A DNA stretch of 64,000 bases from Pseudomonas sp. 31-12 (GCF_003151075.1 NZ_CP029482.1:2108001-2172000); one strand, 5' to 3'; numbered from the stretch's first letter, positions 32,269-42,390 are shown. Program-made: numbers and translations. The notes: generated by a model not told the origin, from the sequence alone.

Positions 32269-34437
32269 TCAAGTAGCAGACACATCCTTCTGCGGCCCAC
32301 CACCGGCCGTGATCACCTGCACACTCATCCGTGGTGTCGCCAGATCCATCCCGGCCTCATCCAGATGCCGCTTCAGCGACAAATTGAACGCTCGTGAAAC
32401 TTCCCACTGTTTGATCGGCGCAGTCTTGAACCGCGCCCGAAGAATCGCATTGCCCGACTCGAAACTCTCGACACCCTGAATCTCCAGCGGCGACCAGATG
32501 TTGCGCCGTTGCAGCGGGTCGGTGCGCATTTTCTGGCCGACTTCGCGCATCAGTTTGATCGCCTCGTCGATGTCCATGCTGGCGGGCACCGCCACCCGGA
32601 AGATCGCGTAGCCGAATTCCCGGGAGTAGTTCTTGATGCTTTTGATTTCGCTGAACGGAATGGTATGCACGATGCCGTCGATGTCTCGCAGGCGCACGGT
32701 GCGGATGGTCAGGCCTTCGACGGTGCCAAGGTGGCCGCCGACGTCCACGTAGTCGTCGATGGCCAGGGAGTCTTCGATGATGATGAACAGGCCGGTGATC
32801 AAGTCCGCGACCAGCGACTGCGCACCGAAACCAATGGCCAGGCCGATCACGCCGGCACCGGCCAGCAGTGGCGTGACGTTCATGCCCATGTTCGCCAGCG
32901 CGACGATCAGCGCAATGATGAAAATCGCCACGAACAGCACGTTGCGGATCAGCGGCATCATCGTCTGCGCACGGGCGTTGGCCAGGCCTTTGCGCGAGCG
33001 GGTGAGGGCGTGATGCACCGCGGTGTCGCTGAGAATCCAGATCAGCCAGGCAAAAATCAGCGTGCCGGCGAGGCTGAACAGTTTGACGCTGACTTCATGG
33101 CCTTCGCCTTCAGTGAAGGCAATCAGCGACATGCCCCAGACCCGCAGGCCCAGTTCGATAAAAACCAGCCAGACCACGAGATGGGCGAGGGTGTAGAAGA
33201 AGCTTTTCAGGCGCTCCGAATACAACGCATGACGCTTCACACCCCGTTGCGGTTTCAGCGAATGGCGGCGCACCAGGCCGTTGATGACCATGCACAACAC
33301 CAGCAACACCGTGCAGATCAGTGCCTGACGCAGTGCGGTGCTGGTGTCGCCGGCAGAGACAAACGTGGCGAAGAGCGAGATGCCCACCAGCACCAGAGCC
33401 GGTACGTACCAGAAGGTGCCGAGAATATCGATGGTGTCGCTGAGTGCGCGGCGTGTCAGGCGTCGAGACAACGGCTGGTTGCGGATCAAGTGGGCGATCG
33501 GCCGGCGGAAGCGCAGGATGAACAACCCGGTGGACAGCGCCGCCAGCACGTTGGCGACGGTGGCGGCGGTGTGAGCCAGGTGACTGCCGAGGCTGGCGAC
33601 CAGGCGCGGATCGCTAAGCGCTTCACCGAACGCGGCGAAACTGCCGATCAGCCACAGCGGCCGGAAGGCTTGATGGCGCAGGATGTACAAGGCGCGGTGG
33701 CGATGCGGGCCGTCGAGCAAGGAAAACGCGATCACGCAGATCGCCGAAAAACAGGTGCCAACCACCAGCGCATAGGCCAGCACCATGGCGAGGCTTTTGC
33801 CCAGTGACGAAGGCAAGGCGTAACTCATGTAGACCGTGATGACCAAGGCAATCAGCCACGGCCCGAGTTTGCGCAGTGCGAAGCGCAACATGTCGAGGGC
33901 CTTGGGGTGTTGCGGCAGTTCTTCGGTCAGGCCGAAGCGCAGGCGTACCCGGTGACTGACCCAGATCAGCGCAGCGGCCAGCAGGCTCCAGACCATCAGA
34001 ATCATCGCGAAGGCAAAGATGATCGGCAGCCACTCGCTGGCCGGCAGCATCAGTGCCGCGAGTTCGTCCTTGGCCAGATCAAACTCCTCGGACCAGCGCG
34101 TCAGCGGACTGCCCGCTCCGGAGAACTGCTTTTCGAAGGTGGCCAGCGTGCCGCCGATCAGGCCGAGTACGCCTTGTTCAGCGGTCGGCTGGGCTTTTTT
34201 GGTGACGTCGCGCAGCTTCTTCAGATCCGCCAGCAGTTTGCTGCGCTGCTGATCGTTCTCCAGCGACTTGATGACTTCGTCCAGCGACTGCCCCAGCGGT
34301 TCTTGCGCCTCCGGCTGGGCTTTTGACGAGCTGCCGAGCAGCCCCGGCAAGCCGACCGCCTGGGCAGGCGTCATCGGCAGCAGCGTCATCAGGCAGACAA
34401 GGAGGAAACACGGCAGGGCGAAAAGACGAGCGAACAC
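32269..34437 (-). CDS. MscS-family mechanosensitive ion channel with long N-terminus (YbiO-like)
   Basis: The protein has 722 residues from a GTG at 34437. A signal peptide (LLPMTPAQA) is followed by a periplasmic helical domain of about 100 residues. About ten membrane segments come next, then the MscS core. The pore helix is Gly/Ala-rich (LLAGAGVIGLAIGFGAQSLV). The beta domain (VDVGGHLGTVEGLTIRTVRL, VHTIPFSEIKSIKNYSR) and C-terminal vestibule follow. It opens on membrane tension during hypo-osmotic shock. Length and layout fit the YbiO/YnaI-type large MscS paralogues rather than MscS (286 residues) or MscK (1120). It is monocistronic. Confidence 0.9.
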   Translation of the reverse strand: MFARLFALPCFLLVCLMTLLPMTPAQAVGLPGLLGSSSKAQPEAQEPLGQSLDEVIKSLENDQQRSKLLADLKKLRDVTKKAQPTAEQGVLGLIGGTLATFEKQFSGAGSPLTRWSEEFDLAKDELAALMLPASEWLPIIFAFAMILMVWSLLAAALIWVSHRVRLRFGLTEELPQHPKALDMLRFALRKLGPWLIALVITVYMSYALPSSLGKSLAMVLAYALVVGTCFSAICVIAFSLLDGPHRHRALYILRHQAFRPLWLIGSFAAFGEALSDPRLVASLGSHLAHTAATVANVLAALSTGLFILRFRRPIAHLIRNQPLSRRLTRRALSDTIDILGTFWYVPALVLVGISLFATFVSAGDTSTALRQALICTVLLVLCMVINGLVRRHSLKPQRGVKRHALYSERLKSFFYTLAHLVVWLVFIELGLRVWGMSLIAFTEGEGHEVSVKLFSLAGTLIFAWLIWILSDTAVHHALTRSRKGLANARAQTMMPLIRNVLFVAIFIIALIVALANMGMNVTPLLAGAGVIGLAIGFGAQSLVADLITGLFIIIEDSLAIDDYVDVGGHLGTVEGLTIRTVRLRDIDGIVHTIPFSEIKSIKNYSREFGYAIFRVAVPASMDIDEAIKLMREVGQKMRTDPLQRRNIWSPLEIQGVESFESGNAILRARFKTAPIKQWEVSRAFNLSLKRHLDEAGMDLATPRMSVQVITAGGGPQKDVSAT

Positions 34438-34515
34438 TAGGCGGTCAACCTTGGGATAAACAGATCGGCCGAGTGTACGAGCCCGTCAAAATCAATGCGA
34501 GCCAAGGGGGAGGAT

Positions 34516-34692
34516 TTATTCGTTGAGTTTGGCGAGGATCTTGAACACCACGGTGGCGAGGATCGTCAGCATGCCGATCCACATGGCGAACACGCCGGCG
34601 TTTTTATCGCGGAAATTGAAGCCGATGGCCAGCATGATCATCCCGGCAAGAATGGGGATGAGCATGGCGTGGAACGAGGACATAGAGATCAT
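34516..34692 (-). CDS. 58-residue membrane protein of unknown function
   Basis: The ATG at 34692 opens 58 codons to a TAA at 34518-34516, with AAGG 9 bases upstream. The protein has two hydrophobic helices (AMLIPILAGMIMLAIGF and VFAMWIGMLTILATVVF) joined by a polar loop NFRDKNAG, with a charged end KILAKLNE. Such a hairpin of two helices is typical of small inner-membrane proteins. I do not recognise a named family. It is 79 bases upstream of the mechanosensitive-channel gene on the same strand and could be cotranscribed. Confidence 0.78.
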   Translation of the reverse strand: MISMSSFHAMLIPILAGMIMLAIGFNFRDKNAGVFAMWIGMLTILATVVFKILAKLNE

Positions 34693-34794
34693 GAGCGACT
34701 GCCTTGTCGGAGGGAGTATTTAAAGTCTAGGTGGCTTTTGGGCGACCGGTGGTGATGTGAGTCAGAAGTGAGCCTAATGTTGTCGGTTCGATTG

Positions 34795-34859
34795 CCATCG
34801 CGGGCAGCCCGCACCCACAAGGTTTCGCATTAACCTGTGGGAGCAGGCTTGCCCGCGAT
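34795..34859. repeat. REP pair, degenerate left half
   Basis: CATCGCGGGCAGCCCGCACC at 34795 faces AGCAGGCTTGCCCGCGATG ending at 34859. The left half has lost a base and has CACCCACA for CTCCCACA. Confidence 0.85.
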
Positions 34860-34871
34860 GCTTTTCAGGGG

Positions 34872-36161
34872 TTACGGCAATTCCTGGCAGGCGTAGAACG
34901 CGCTCAGCACTTTGACCAGGTGGGCCAGGTCATGGCTGCCGCACAGTTCGCGGATCGAGTGCATGGCGAACGTCGGCAGGCCGATGTCCACGGTGCGCAC
35001 GCCCAGGTGGCTGGCGGTGATCGGGCCGATGGTCGAGCCGCAACCCATGTCACTGCGCACCACGAAGCTTTGCACCGGCACTTCTTCGGCCATGCACAGA
35101 TGGCGGAAGAACCCGGCGGTTTCGCTGTTGGTGGCGTAGCGCTGGTTGCTGTTGACCTTGATTACCGGGCCGGCGTTGAGTTTCGGGCCGTGGTTGGCGT
35201 CGTGCTTTTCCGCATAGTTGGGGTGCACGCCGTGGGCGTTGTCGGCCGAGACCAGCAGGGATTTCTGAATGGTGCGCACGAACTCGTCACCTTCAGGCAG
35301 CAGGCGACGCAAGGTTTGCTCAAGCATCGGGCCATCGGCACCGCAAGCCGAGCAGGAGCCGACTTCTTCGTGGTCGTTGCACACCAGCACGCAGGTTTCG
35401 TCGGTTTCAGCGGTCAGCAAGGCTTGCAGGCCGGCATAGCACGACAGCAGGTTGTCCAGGCGCGCGCCGGCGATGAAGTCGCCGTGCAGGCCGATGATCG
35501 CAGCGCTTTGCGTGTCGTAGAAGCTCAGCTCGTAATCGAGCACCACGTCGGCATTCAAGCCATGTTCCAGCGCCAGCTGATTGGTGAGCACGGCACGGAA
35601 GTCCACGCGCTCGTCACCGGCAAATTGCGCGAGGATCGGCGGCAATTCGGTCTGGGCGTTGATGGCCCAGCCCATATTGGCTTCACGGTTGAGGTGAATG
35701 GCCAGGTTCGGGATGGTGGCGATCGGTGCCTTGAAGTCGATCAACTGGCTCTCGACTTTGCCGTCGCGGCGGAACGTCACGCGGCCGGCCAAGGACAAAT
35801 CGCGGTCAAACCACGGCGCCAACAACGCACCGCCGTAGACTTCGACGCCCAGTTGCCAGAAACCCTGGCGCTGCAGTTCCGGCTGCGGCTTGACCCGCAG
35901 GCACGGGCTGTCGGTATGGGCGCCGACCAGGCGAATACCGCCATGCAGCGGCGAATGACGCCCCATCTTGACCGCGACAATGGAGGAGTCGTTACGGGTG
36001 ATGTAGTAACGACCGTTGGCTTCGGTGGTCCAGGGCTCGCGCTCGTCAAGGCGCACAAAACCCGCCGCTTCCAGACGCTGAACAAGGCTGGCAGTGGCAT
36101 GAAACGGGGTAGGGGAGGCCTTGAGGAAGTCGATCAGGCCTTGGTTCAACTCTTCGCGCAT
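34872..36161 (-). CDS. apeB: M18 family aminopeptidase
   Basis: The protein has 429 residues, the usual length. Metal ligands and catalytic residues of the M18 family are visible: [13 protein letters not shown] (His ligand), [13 protein letters not shown] (bridging Asp), NDHEEVGS (catalytic and ligand Glu), [12 protein letters not shown] and [11 protein letters not shown], with the last ligand in FAMHSIRE. It is a cytosolic dinuclear zinc aminopeptidase removing N-terminal (often acidic) residues from peptides. It is a stand-alone gene between a REP and the glycosyltransferase-like gene. Confidence 0.96.
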   Translation of the reverse strand: MREELNQGLIDFLKASPTPFHATASLVQRLEAAGFVRLDEREPWTTEANGRYYITRNDSSIVAVKMGRHSPLHGGIRLVGAHTDSPCLRVKPQPELQRQGFWQLGVEVYGGALLAPWFDRDLSLAGRVTFRRDGKVESQLIDFKAPIATIPNLAIHLNREANMGWAINAQTELPPILAQFAGDERVDFRAVLTNQLALEHGLNADVVLDYELSFYDTQSAAIIGLHGDFIAGARLDNLLSCYAGLQALLTAETDETCVLVCNDHEEVGSCSACGADGPMLEQTLRRLLPEGDEFVRTIQKSLLVSADNAHGVHPNYAEKHDANHGPKLNAGPVIKVNSNQRYATNSETAGFFRHLCMAEEVPVQSFVVRSDMGCGSTIGPITASHLGVRTVDIGLPTFAMHSIRELCGSHDLAHLVKVLSAFYACQELP

Positions 36162-36237
36162 AAGAAGCTCCAGACAGCAGTGGGCGGGAGTTTAACGTAT
36201 TGGCCGGGGCCTTTGGGCATGACGTGAGCCGGTCACG

Positions 36238-37344
36238 TCAGCTGGCAGCCTCTACCCGCTTTTTCAGGTACTTCATGATGATCCGCTCATCTTCAGGCTT
36301 TTCAGGCTTGGGCAATTGCCGGGGCCAGCCGTTCTGATGGGTCTCCAGCAGCTTTTTCTGTTGCGCCTGGTCCCAACGAAGGATCTCCCGCGAGGCACAC
36401 TCCCACCATTCGTGGCGGCAGGCCGTGTAGTACGGGTGATCGGGCGCCGCGCTGCCGTAAAGCAGATCGCGGCCGACCTTGCGCAGGGCGCCACTCTGGT
36501 TGCGCAGTTTCCATTTGATTTTCAGCCGCTGCCAGGCCGAAGGGAAGGGTTTGACCCGCGGCACGTCCCGGCACAATTCAACCAGCTGCTGGCTGAACCG
36601 CTCGCCATGCTGAGAGAAAAAATACGCCTGCATCGCATGGAAAAAGCGTTTTTCCGCAAAGTAGTGATAGATGTATTTTCGGGCTTCATAAATCGGTTTG
36701 TCGCGCATGGCGAACGACAAGGCGATCTGCTCGATGGTGTGGATGTCGAAGCCGTCCCGGGTCCATTCGTCGATGTACTTGATGGACTCTTCGAACAGCC
36801 CGGCGTCGCGGTCGGTCACGCCACACAATCCGCTGTTGTACAGCTTGAAACCGTTGTCCGCAGTGACGCCGTGAGCGTGCAGGCAACCGCCGAGCTTCAC
36901 GTATTCGGGGCGCTCACACACGTTCTGCCAGTCGTACTCGAAGCGATCCATCAAGTAGTGCTGCGGCTGGATCTGGTTGAAGATCAGGTTCGGATCGCTG
37001 GTGAACAGCGTGTCGGTATCGACGAACAGGGTTTTTTCCGCAAACTGCAGGCCGGCGGCAATCGCGCAGGCCTTGCGGCGATGGTGATAGCCGTTTTCGC
37101 CTTGCCACAGGGTCAGGGTTTCCTGGGTCAGCAAGACCGTTTCGACCGGCCAGCCGGCGTAGTCCTGAGGGCGATCCGTGAGGATGCGGATGCTCGGGAG
37201 CTTGCCGTTCTTCGCGTGGGACAGCGCGGTCAAGATACTGAATTTGGCTTCGCGCCGGTAAACGTCCTGGCTGCCATAGATCAGGTAGAGCAGTTGATTT
37301 CGGGTTTTCTTGACGGGTGTTGCCGGGAATTCGGTAAAGCTCAT
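36238..37344 (-). CDS. Glycosyltransferase-like protein (GT-A fold)
   Basis: The protein has 368 residues. The N-terminal part reads like a nucleotide-sugar-binding GT-A domain (NQLLYLIYGSQDVYRREAKF, HHRRKACAIAAGLQFAEKTL) with a DxD motif in FVDTDTLF at about residues 112-119. A second half rich in Tyr, Trp and basic residues follows (KYIYHYFAEKRFFHAMQAYF). No membrane segment is seen. No sugar, acceptor or named family can be assigned. It is on the same strand as rluA, 50 bases downstream of it, and apart from any polysaccharide cluster. Confidence 0.65.
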   Translation of the reverse strand: MSFTEFPATPVKKTRNQLLYLIYGSQDVYRREAKFSILTALSHAKNGKLPSIRILTDRPQDYAGWPVETVLLTQETLTLWQGENGYHHRRKACAIAAGLQFAEKTLFVDTDTLFTSDPNLIFNQIQPQHYLMDRFEYDWQNVCERPEYVKLGGCLHAHGVTADNGFKLYNSGLCGVTDRDAGLFEESIKYIDEWTRDGFDIHTIEQIALSFAMRDKPIYEARKYIYHYFAEKRFFHAMQAYFFSQHGERFSQQLVELCRDVPRVKPFPSAWQRLKIKWKLRNQSGALRKVGRDLLYGSAAPDHPYYTACRHEWWECASREILRWDQAQQKKLLETHQNGWPRQLPKPEKPEDERIIMKYLKKRVEAAS

Positions 37345-37394
37345 CGGGATGGGTATCCTTTTGCTAAAGCAGGCGACTGCGTGTCAGGCAGTGC

Positions 37395-38030
37395 TTAAAA
37401 CGGTGCGGGGCATTCGAAGCGCAAGCGTTCACCGGTTTGCGGATGGGTGAAGCTGAGCATGCTGGCGTGCAGGCACAAACGCGGCCAGGCGGTCAGGGCC
37501 TGTTCGTGGGCATAAAGCCCGTCACCCAGCAGCGGGTGGCCGATGGAAAGCATGTGTACGCGCAGTTGATGGGAACGGCCGGTGATCGGCGTCAGTTCGA
37601 CGCGGCACCAGTCGCCACAACGTTCCAGCACTCGCCAGAAGGTCAGGGCGTGTTTGCCGAACTCATGATCCACCACGTGGCGTGGCTTGGTCGGCGGATC
37701 GTAGCGCAAGGGCAGGTCGATGCTGCCGCTGTCCAGTTCCGGTTGTCCCCAGCACAGGGCGGTGTAGGCTTTTTCGGTTTCGCGGTCGTGAAATTGCCGA
37801 GACAGCTCGCGATGTGTGTCTGGGTCGCGGGCCAACAGAATGATTCCGGACGTTTCCCAATCCAGGCGATGGACGATTCGCGCTTCCGGGTAGCCGTTTT
37901 CTTGCAGGCGAGTGATCAGGCAGTCCTTGTTGTCATCGGCCCGGCCAGGGACAGAGAGCAGCAGGGTCGGTTTATCCACCACCAGTACGGCGGCGTCCTG
38001 ATGGATGATGCGGATGTTGGACAACGGCAT
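37395..38030 (-). CDS. rluA: RluA-family pseudouridine synthase
   Basis: The protein has 211 residues. The catalytic Asp is in RIVHRLDWETSGIILLAR, followed by KAYTALCWG and GRSHQLRVHMLSIGHPLLGD. The short length without an S4 domain fits RluA, which makes pseudouridine at 23S rRNA position 746 and tRNA position 32, rather than RluC or RluD. It lies 90 bases downstream of minE, separated by a long hairpin. I recall the same order in P. aeruginosa. Confidence 0.92.
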   Translation of the reverse strand: MPLSNIRIIHQDAAVLVVDKPTLLLSVPGRADDNKDCLITRLQENGYPEARIVHRLDWETSGIILLARDPDTHRELSRQFHDRETEKAYTALCWGQPELDSGSIDLPLRYDPPTKPRHVVDHEFGKHALTFWRVLERCGDWCRVELTPITGRSHQLRVHMLSIGHPLLGDGLYAHEQALTAWPRLCLHASMLSFTHPQTGERLRFECPAPF

Positions 38031-38057
38031 TAAAACAGCCTCGTAACAAACGCCAAC

Positions 38058-38101
38058 GGCGACTCAGGCCCCTTCCAGTGACAGAAGGGCCCTGAGCCGC
38101 C
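38058..38101 (-). terminator. Long hairpin after minE
   Basis: GGCGACTCAGGCCCCTTC (38058-38075) and GAAGGGCCCTGAGCCGCC (38084-38101) pair at 16 of 18 positions around an 8-base loop, 19 bases below the minE stop. No good T-run follows on the minus strand, so it may act as an RNA-end stabiliser or a weak terminator. Confidence 0.55.
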
Positions 38102-38120
38102 GTGGCTCCCGCTGGATCGA

Positions 38121-38375
38121 CTAGCGATCCGGCAGGGTGATATTGAGTTCCAGAATCGAGCAGCTGCCCTGGTTTTCCAGCGCGACGTGCACGTCGTCGG
38201 ACCCGATATTGACGTACTTGCGGATCACTTCCACCAGTTCCTTCTGCAAGGCTGGCAAGTAGTCCGGCGTACTGCGCTGGCCGCGTTCATGCGCCACGAT
38301 GATCTGTAGACGCTCTTTCGCTACCGACGCGGTGCTGACCTTTTTGCTGGCACGAAAGAAGTCAAAAAGATTCAT
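38121..38375 (-). CDS. minE: Cell division topological specificity factor MinE
   Basis: The protein has 84 residues. The membrane-binding N-terminus is [20 protein letters not shown], then the MinD-activating helix ([13 protein letters not shown]), then the dimerising beta domain. MinE stimulates MinD ATP hydrolysis and drives pole-to-pole oscillation so the Z-ring forms at mid-cell. Its ATG shares a base with the minD stop (TAATG). Confidence 0.98.
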   Translation of the reverse strand: MNLFDFFRASKKVSTASVAKERLQIIVAHERGQRSTPDYLPALQKELVEVIRKYVNIGSDDVHVALENQGSCSILELNITLPDR

Positions 38376-39187
38376 TATCTACCTCCAAACAGGCGCTCGA
38401 AGAAGCCCTTCTTCGTCACATCGAGAAAACGATGTTCCACGGATTTGCCCAGCAGACGATCGACCGCATCGCTGTACGCCTGACCGGCGTCGCTCTGGTC
38501 GTCGAGAATCACGGGCACGCCCGAGTTGGAGGCCTTGAGTACCGCTTGGGATTCCGGGATGACACCCAGCAGGGCGACCGCCAGGATTTCCTTGACGTCT
38601 TCGACGCCGAGCATTTCGCCATCACTGACACGCTGCGGGTTGTAGCGGGTCAGGAGCAAGTGTTCCTTGATCGGGTCTTCGCCCTTTTCGGCGCGACGGG
38701 ATTTGCTGGCCAGCAGGCCCAGCATGCGGTCCGAGTCACGTACCGAGGACACTTCCGGGTTGGTCACGATAATCGCTTCATCAGCGAAGTACATGGCCAG
38801 GTGGGCGCCTTTCTCGATGCCGGCCGGGGAGTCGCAGACCACGTATTCGAAGTCTTCTTTCAACGCCATCAGGACTTTTTCAACGCCTTCCACGGTCAGC
38901 GCGTCTTTGTCGCGGGTCTGACTGGCGGCCAGGACGTAGAGGTTTTCCAGGCGTTTGTCTTTGATCAGGGCTTGTTGCAGGTTGGCTTCGCCGTTCACAA
39001 CGTTGACGAAGTCATACACCACGCGGCGCTCGCAACCCATGATCAGGTCGAGGTTACGCAAACCGACGTCGAAGTCGACGATCACTGTTTTGTGGCCGCG
39101 CAGTGCGAGGCCGGTACCGATAGCGGCGCTGGTGGTGGTCTTACCCACACCACCCTTGCCGGATGTAACCACTAGAATCTTGGCCAA
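38375..39187 (-). CDS. minD: Septum site-determining ATPase MinD
   Basis: The protein has 270 residues. The deviant Walker A is [10 protein letters not shown] at residues 10-19. Switch regions follow ([24 protein letters not shown]), and the C-terminal amphipathic membrane-targeting helix is [12 protein letters not shown]. The start is TTG at 39187, with AGGGGTG 7 bases upstream; no ATG or GTG fits as well. It recruits MinC to the membrane and oscillates with MinE. Middle gene of minC-minD-minE. Confidence 0.98.
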   Translation of the reverse strand: MAKILVVTSGKGGVGKTTTSAAIGTGLALRGHKTVIVDFDVGLRNLDLIMGCERRVVYDFVNVVNGEANLQQALIKDKRLENLYVLAASQTRDKDALTVEGVEKVLMALKEDFEYVVCDSPAGIEKGAHLAMYFADEAIIVTNPEVSSVRDSDRMLGLLASKSRRAEKGEDPIKEHLLLTRYNPQRVSDGEMLGVEDVKEILAVALLGVIPESQAVLKASNSGVPVILDDQSDAGQAYSDAVDRLLGKSVEHRFLDVTKKGFFERLFGGR

Positions 39188-39377
39188 GGTGTTTCACCCC
39201 TAAGGAAAAGGACTTTTAGCCCCTGAAAAACATCTCTTGAAAAACTACTGCAGTCGGACAGCCTTGGCTGGAATCCGGTCCAGAACAGCGATAAACACTG
39301 CGTTTGGCCTTTTTCCTACTTCGTTTGAGCCGTTTTCGCTACGTTTTAGAGATGCTTGGAAAATGCGGCAGTATCCG

Positions 39378-40115
39378 TTAAAGCCGAATGATGTTCAACA
39401 CGTCACCTGACAGGCTGACTTGCACGCCCGCCCCCCACAAAGGGTCACGGCGCAAATCCTCGGAAACCTTGTAGTGGCCGGCGATGGAGACCAGTTCAGC
39501 GCTCATCTGCTGACAGAAAATCCTGGCTTTCGTGTCGCCTTTGACCCCGGCCAACACGCGACCGCGCATCGGACCGTATACATGGATGTTCCCATCGGCG
39601 AGAAGTTCCGCACCCGGGCTGACCGAGGAGATCACCACCAGATCGCAGCCCTGGGCATAAATCTGCTGACCACCGCGTACGGGCGACGTGATGATTTTCG
39701 TCGGTTTGATGGTCGGCTCAGGCGGTTTTTCCGGCTTTTTCTTGACGGCGCCTTCGAGCGGATCAAGAGGACGCTCACGGGCGCCGGACGGTGGTAACAC
39801 CGGCAAATCCACCGCGATGGCGGCGGCGATGTCTTCGATGCGGCTGGCACGGATCGCCAGGGTGCGCAGGCCATGTTGGCGGCACACACGCATCACGCCC
39901 GGCAGATCAACGGCGCCTTCACTGGCCGGAAGTTTGTCCAGGGCCAGCACCAGCGGCGCGTTGCTGAAGAAATTGGGCGCCTGGGCGACCTTGGCGGCCA
40001 GTTGCCGATCAAGGCTCTCGAGGTCGTTGCGGGCGAGCTCCAGCACCGTAATGGCGAGCATGCTGCCCTTCAACTGGAACACGGGATCCTGGTCTTGCGG
40101 TTCGGTTTGGCTCAT
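39378..40115 (-). CDS. minC: Septum site-determining protein MinC
   Basis: The protein has 245 residues from the ATG at 40115 ([20 protein letters not shown]); ATGs at 40124 and 40139 have no better ribosome-binding site. N-terminal FtsZ-inhibiting domain, a Pro-rich linker ([12 protein letters not shown]), and the C-terminal beta-helix that binds MinD ([37 protein letters not shown]). A 190-base gap separates it from minD, so minDE may have its own promoter. It is divergent from the lipid A acyltransferase gene. Confidence 0.97.
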   Translation of the reverse strand: MSQTEPQDQDPVFQLKGSMLAITVLELARNDLESLDRQLAAKVAQAPNFFSNAPLVLALDKLPASEGAVDLPGVMRVCRQHGLRTLAIRASRIEDIAAAIAVDLPVLPPSGARERPLDPLEGAVKKKPEKPPEPTIKPTKIITSPVRGGQQIYAQGCDLVVISSVSPGAELLADGNIHVYGPMRGRVLAGVKGDTKARIFCQQMSAELVSIAGHYKVSEDLRRDPLWGAGVQVSLSGDVLNIIRL

Positions 40116-40233
40116 GGTCGGCATACAACGGCTTGTCACTAAAAGTGCCGAGACTTATAACGAGAACGCCCGCAAGCCGCAAGCCGGGTCGAACGATGTA
40201 GAATGCGCGGCCATTGTCTTTCCGGAACCTTTA

Positions 40234-41166
40234 ATGGATCGCCCGCGTTTTCGAAAAACATTTCTTATGCCGCGTTTCTGGCCGCTGTGGTGTGGTTTGG
40301 GGCTGTTGTGGCTGATTGTTCAGTTGCCGTATCCGGCGTTGCTGTTTATCGGTCGCCTGCTCGGTGCACTGATGTATCGGCTGGCCGGCGACCGACGGCG
40401 CATTGCCAAGCGCAATCTGGAACTGTGTTTCCCTGAAAAGTCCGCCGACGAGCGCAAACGCCTGCTCAAGGAAAACTTCGCCTCCACCGGCATCGCTTTC
40501 TTTGAAATGGCCATGAGCTGGTGGTGGTCGCGCGAGCGGCTGGCGAAGCTGGCCCATGTCGAAGGCCTGGAGCATCTGAAAAAGGCCCAGCGCGAAGGCA
40601 AGGGCGTGATCCTGATGGCGGTGCATTTCACCACGCTGGAAATCGGCGCGGCGCTGTTGGGGCAGCAGCACACCATCGACGGCATGTACCGCGAGCACAA
40701 GAATCCGTTGTTCGACTACATCCAGCGCCGGGGCCGCGAGCGGCACAACCTCGATTCGCTGGCGGTGGAGCGCGACGACGTGCGCGGCATGCTCAAGTTG
40801 CTGCGGGCCGGCCGCGCGATCTGGTACGCGCCGGATCAGGACTACGGCGCCAAGCAAAGTATTTTTGTGCCGCTGTTCGGGATTCAGGCGGCGACGGTCA
40901 CGGCCACCAGCAAATTTGCGCGGCTGGGCAAGGCGCTGGTGGTGCCGTTCACCCAGGAGCGCCTGGCGGACGGCAGCGGTTATCGGTTGATGATCCATGC
41001 GCCGCTCGAAGGGTTCCCCGGCGAGACCGAAGAAGCCGATTGCATCCGCATCAATCAGTGGGTCGAAGGCGCCTTGCGCGAGTGCCCTGAGCAATACCTC
41101 TGGGCCCATCGGCGCTTCAAGAGCCGTCCACCGGGCGAGCCGAAGCTGTACAAGAAACGCGCCTGA
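40234..41166 (+). CDS. htrB: Lipid A lauroyl-type acyltransferase (LpxL/HtrB)
   Basis: The protein has 310 residues from the ATG at 40234. One N-terminal membrane helix (WPLWCGLGLLWLIVQLPYPA) is followed by the acyltransferase domain with the His/Glu dyad in AVHFTTLEIGAALLG, then YREHKNPLFDYIQ and the loop ending IWYAPDQDYG. It transfers a secondary acyl chain to lipid A at the inner membrane's cytosolic face. The patatin gene follows after 35 bases and is probably cotranscribed. htrB next to minC is an arrangement I recall from P. aeruginosa. Whether it acts at the 2 or 2' position is not visible. Confidence 0.93.
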   Translation: MDRPRFRKTFLMPRFWPLWCGLGLLWLIVQLPYPALLFIGRLLGALMYRLAGDRRRIAKRNLELCFPEKSADERKRLLKENFASTGIAFFEMAMSWWWSRERLAKLAHVEGLEHLKKAQREGKGVILMAVHFTTLEIGAALLGQQHTIDGMYREHKNPLFDYIQRRGRERHNLDSLAVERDDVRGMLKLLRAGRAIWYAPDQDYGAKQSIFVPLFGIQAATVTATSKFARLGKALVVPFTQERLADGSGYRLMIHAPLEGFPGETEEADCIRINQWVEGALRECPEQYLWAHRRFKSRPPGEPKLYKKRA

Positions 41167-41201
41167 GTCACCCATCCCTTTAAGCACCATGGAGTGTTGC
41201 G

Positions 41202-42374
41202 ATGAGTCCTGCTGAACCGGTTACAGGGTTGATTCTTTCCGGCGGCGGGGCTCGGGCGGCGTATCAGGTGGGCGTGCTGGCGGCGATTGCCGAGTTGCTG
41301 CCGGTGGGCGCAGACAATCCGTTCCCGGTGATCGTCGGCACCTCGGCCGGGGCGATCAACGCGGTCAGCCTGGCCAGTGGAGCGATGGACTTTCGTGGCG
41401 CGATTGAGCGCCTGACCGCTTTCTGGCAAGGCTTTCGCAGTCATTTGGTTCTACGCAGCGACTGGCCGGGCGTGATCCATCAGGCCAGCCGCTTCGTCAG
41501 CCACAGTTTGCTCGGCATCGGCGCTCAGGTTCCGGTGGCCTTGCTCAACAGTTCGCCGCTGCGCGGGTTGCTCAACGACAAATTGCACATGAACGGCATT
41601 GCCGAGGCCATCGCCCAGAAGCAGTTGCAGGCGGTGGCGGTTACGGCGTTCGGTTACGAGTCCGGGCAGGCCGTCACGTTCTATCAGGGCGGCGGCACCA
41701 TCGATGCCTGGTTGCGCCATCGGCGGATCGGCGTGCCCACGCAATTGACCGTCGACCACTTGCTGGCCAGTTCAGCCATTCCGCTGTTGTTCGCGCCGGT
41801 GAAAATCGGCGAAGAGTATTTCGGCGACGGCGCGGTGCGCCAATCGGCGCCGATCAGCCCGGCCCTGCACCTGGGCGCCAGCCGGGTGCTGGTGGTGGGC
41901 GTCAGCGGCAACCCGCGTGGCGTCGACCCGGAGCAGCCACTGCAACGCGCCTACACCGGTCAGCAGCCGACCCTGGCGCAGATCGGCGGGCACATGCTCA
42001 ACAGTACGTTCATTGACAGCCTGGAAAGTGACATCGAGTTGCTGCAGCGTCTGAATCAGTTCAGTCACTTGTTGCCCGATGGCACGCCGACCCGTGCGCT
42101 GGGCGTGGCGCCGGTGGAGGTGCTGGTGATTTCGCCGAGTCAGCCGATCGATGAAATCGCGGCGCGGCATCGGCAGGAATTGCCGGCGGCGCTGCGCCTG
42201 TTTCTGCGCGGGCCGGGGGCGACCAAGACGAGCGGGGCGGGGGTGTTGAGTTATCTGCTGTTCGAGGCGGGGTATTGCAGCGAATTGATTGATCTGGGGC
42301 GGCGGGATGCGTTGGCCAAGCGCGGGGAGTTGCGCCGGTTTCTGGGGTTGTCGGAGCCGGTGGTTACGGCCTGA
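41202..42374 (+). CDS. Patatin-like phospholipase
   Basis: The protein has 390 residues. The oxyanion-hole motif is LILSGGGARAAYQVG near the start, the nucleophile elbow is GTSAG (about residues 46-50), and the catalytic Asp is in YFGDGAVRQSAP. Two C-terminal hundred residues are of unknown fold. No signal peptide, so it is a cytosolic or peripheral lipid acyl hydrolase, separate from secreted ExoU. It follows htrB on the same strand, suggesting a role in membrane-lipid turnover. A REP pair follows. Confidence 0.92.
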   Translation: MSPAEPVTGLILSGGGARAAYQVGVLAAIAELLPVGADNPFPVIVGTSAGAINAVSLASGAMDFRGAIERLTAFWQGFRSHLVLRSDWPGVIHQASRFVSHSLLGIGAQVPVALLNSSPLRGLLNDKLHMNGIAEAIAQKQLQAVAVTAFGYESGQAVTFYQGGGTIDAWLRHRRIGVPTQLTVDHLLASSAIPLLFAPVKIGEEYFGDGAVRQSAPISPALHLGASRVLVVGVSGNPRGVDPEQPLQRAYTGQQPTLAQIGGHMLNSTFIDSLESDIELLQRLNQFSHLLPDGTPTRALGVAPVEVLVISPSQPIDEIAARHRQELPAALRLFLRGPGATKTSGAGVLSYLLFEAGYCSELIDLGRRDALAKRGELRRFLGLSEPVVTA

Positions 42375-42390
42375 GAGCTGCGGTGTTGCT

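Noticed and set aside
32509..33807. 432-codon plus-strand frame opposite the mechanosensitive channel
   Set aside because: The composition is typical of an antisense shadow (runs of His, Gln, Arg, Asp), and the minus-strand protein is a clear MscS family member.
34920..36227. 435-codon plus-strand frame opposite apeB
   Set aside because: Shadow of the M18 aminopeptidase, with no motif and no ribosome-binding site.
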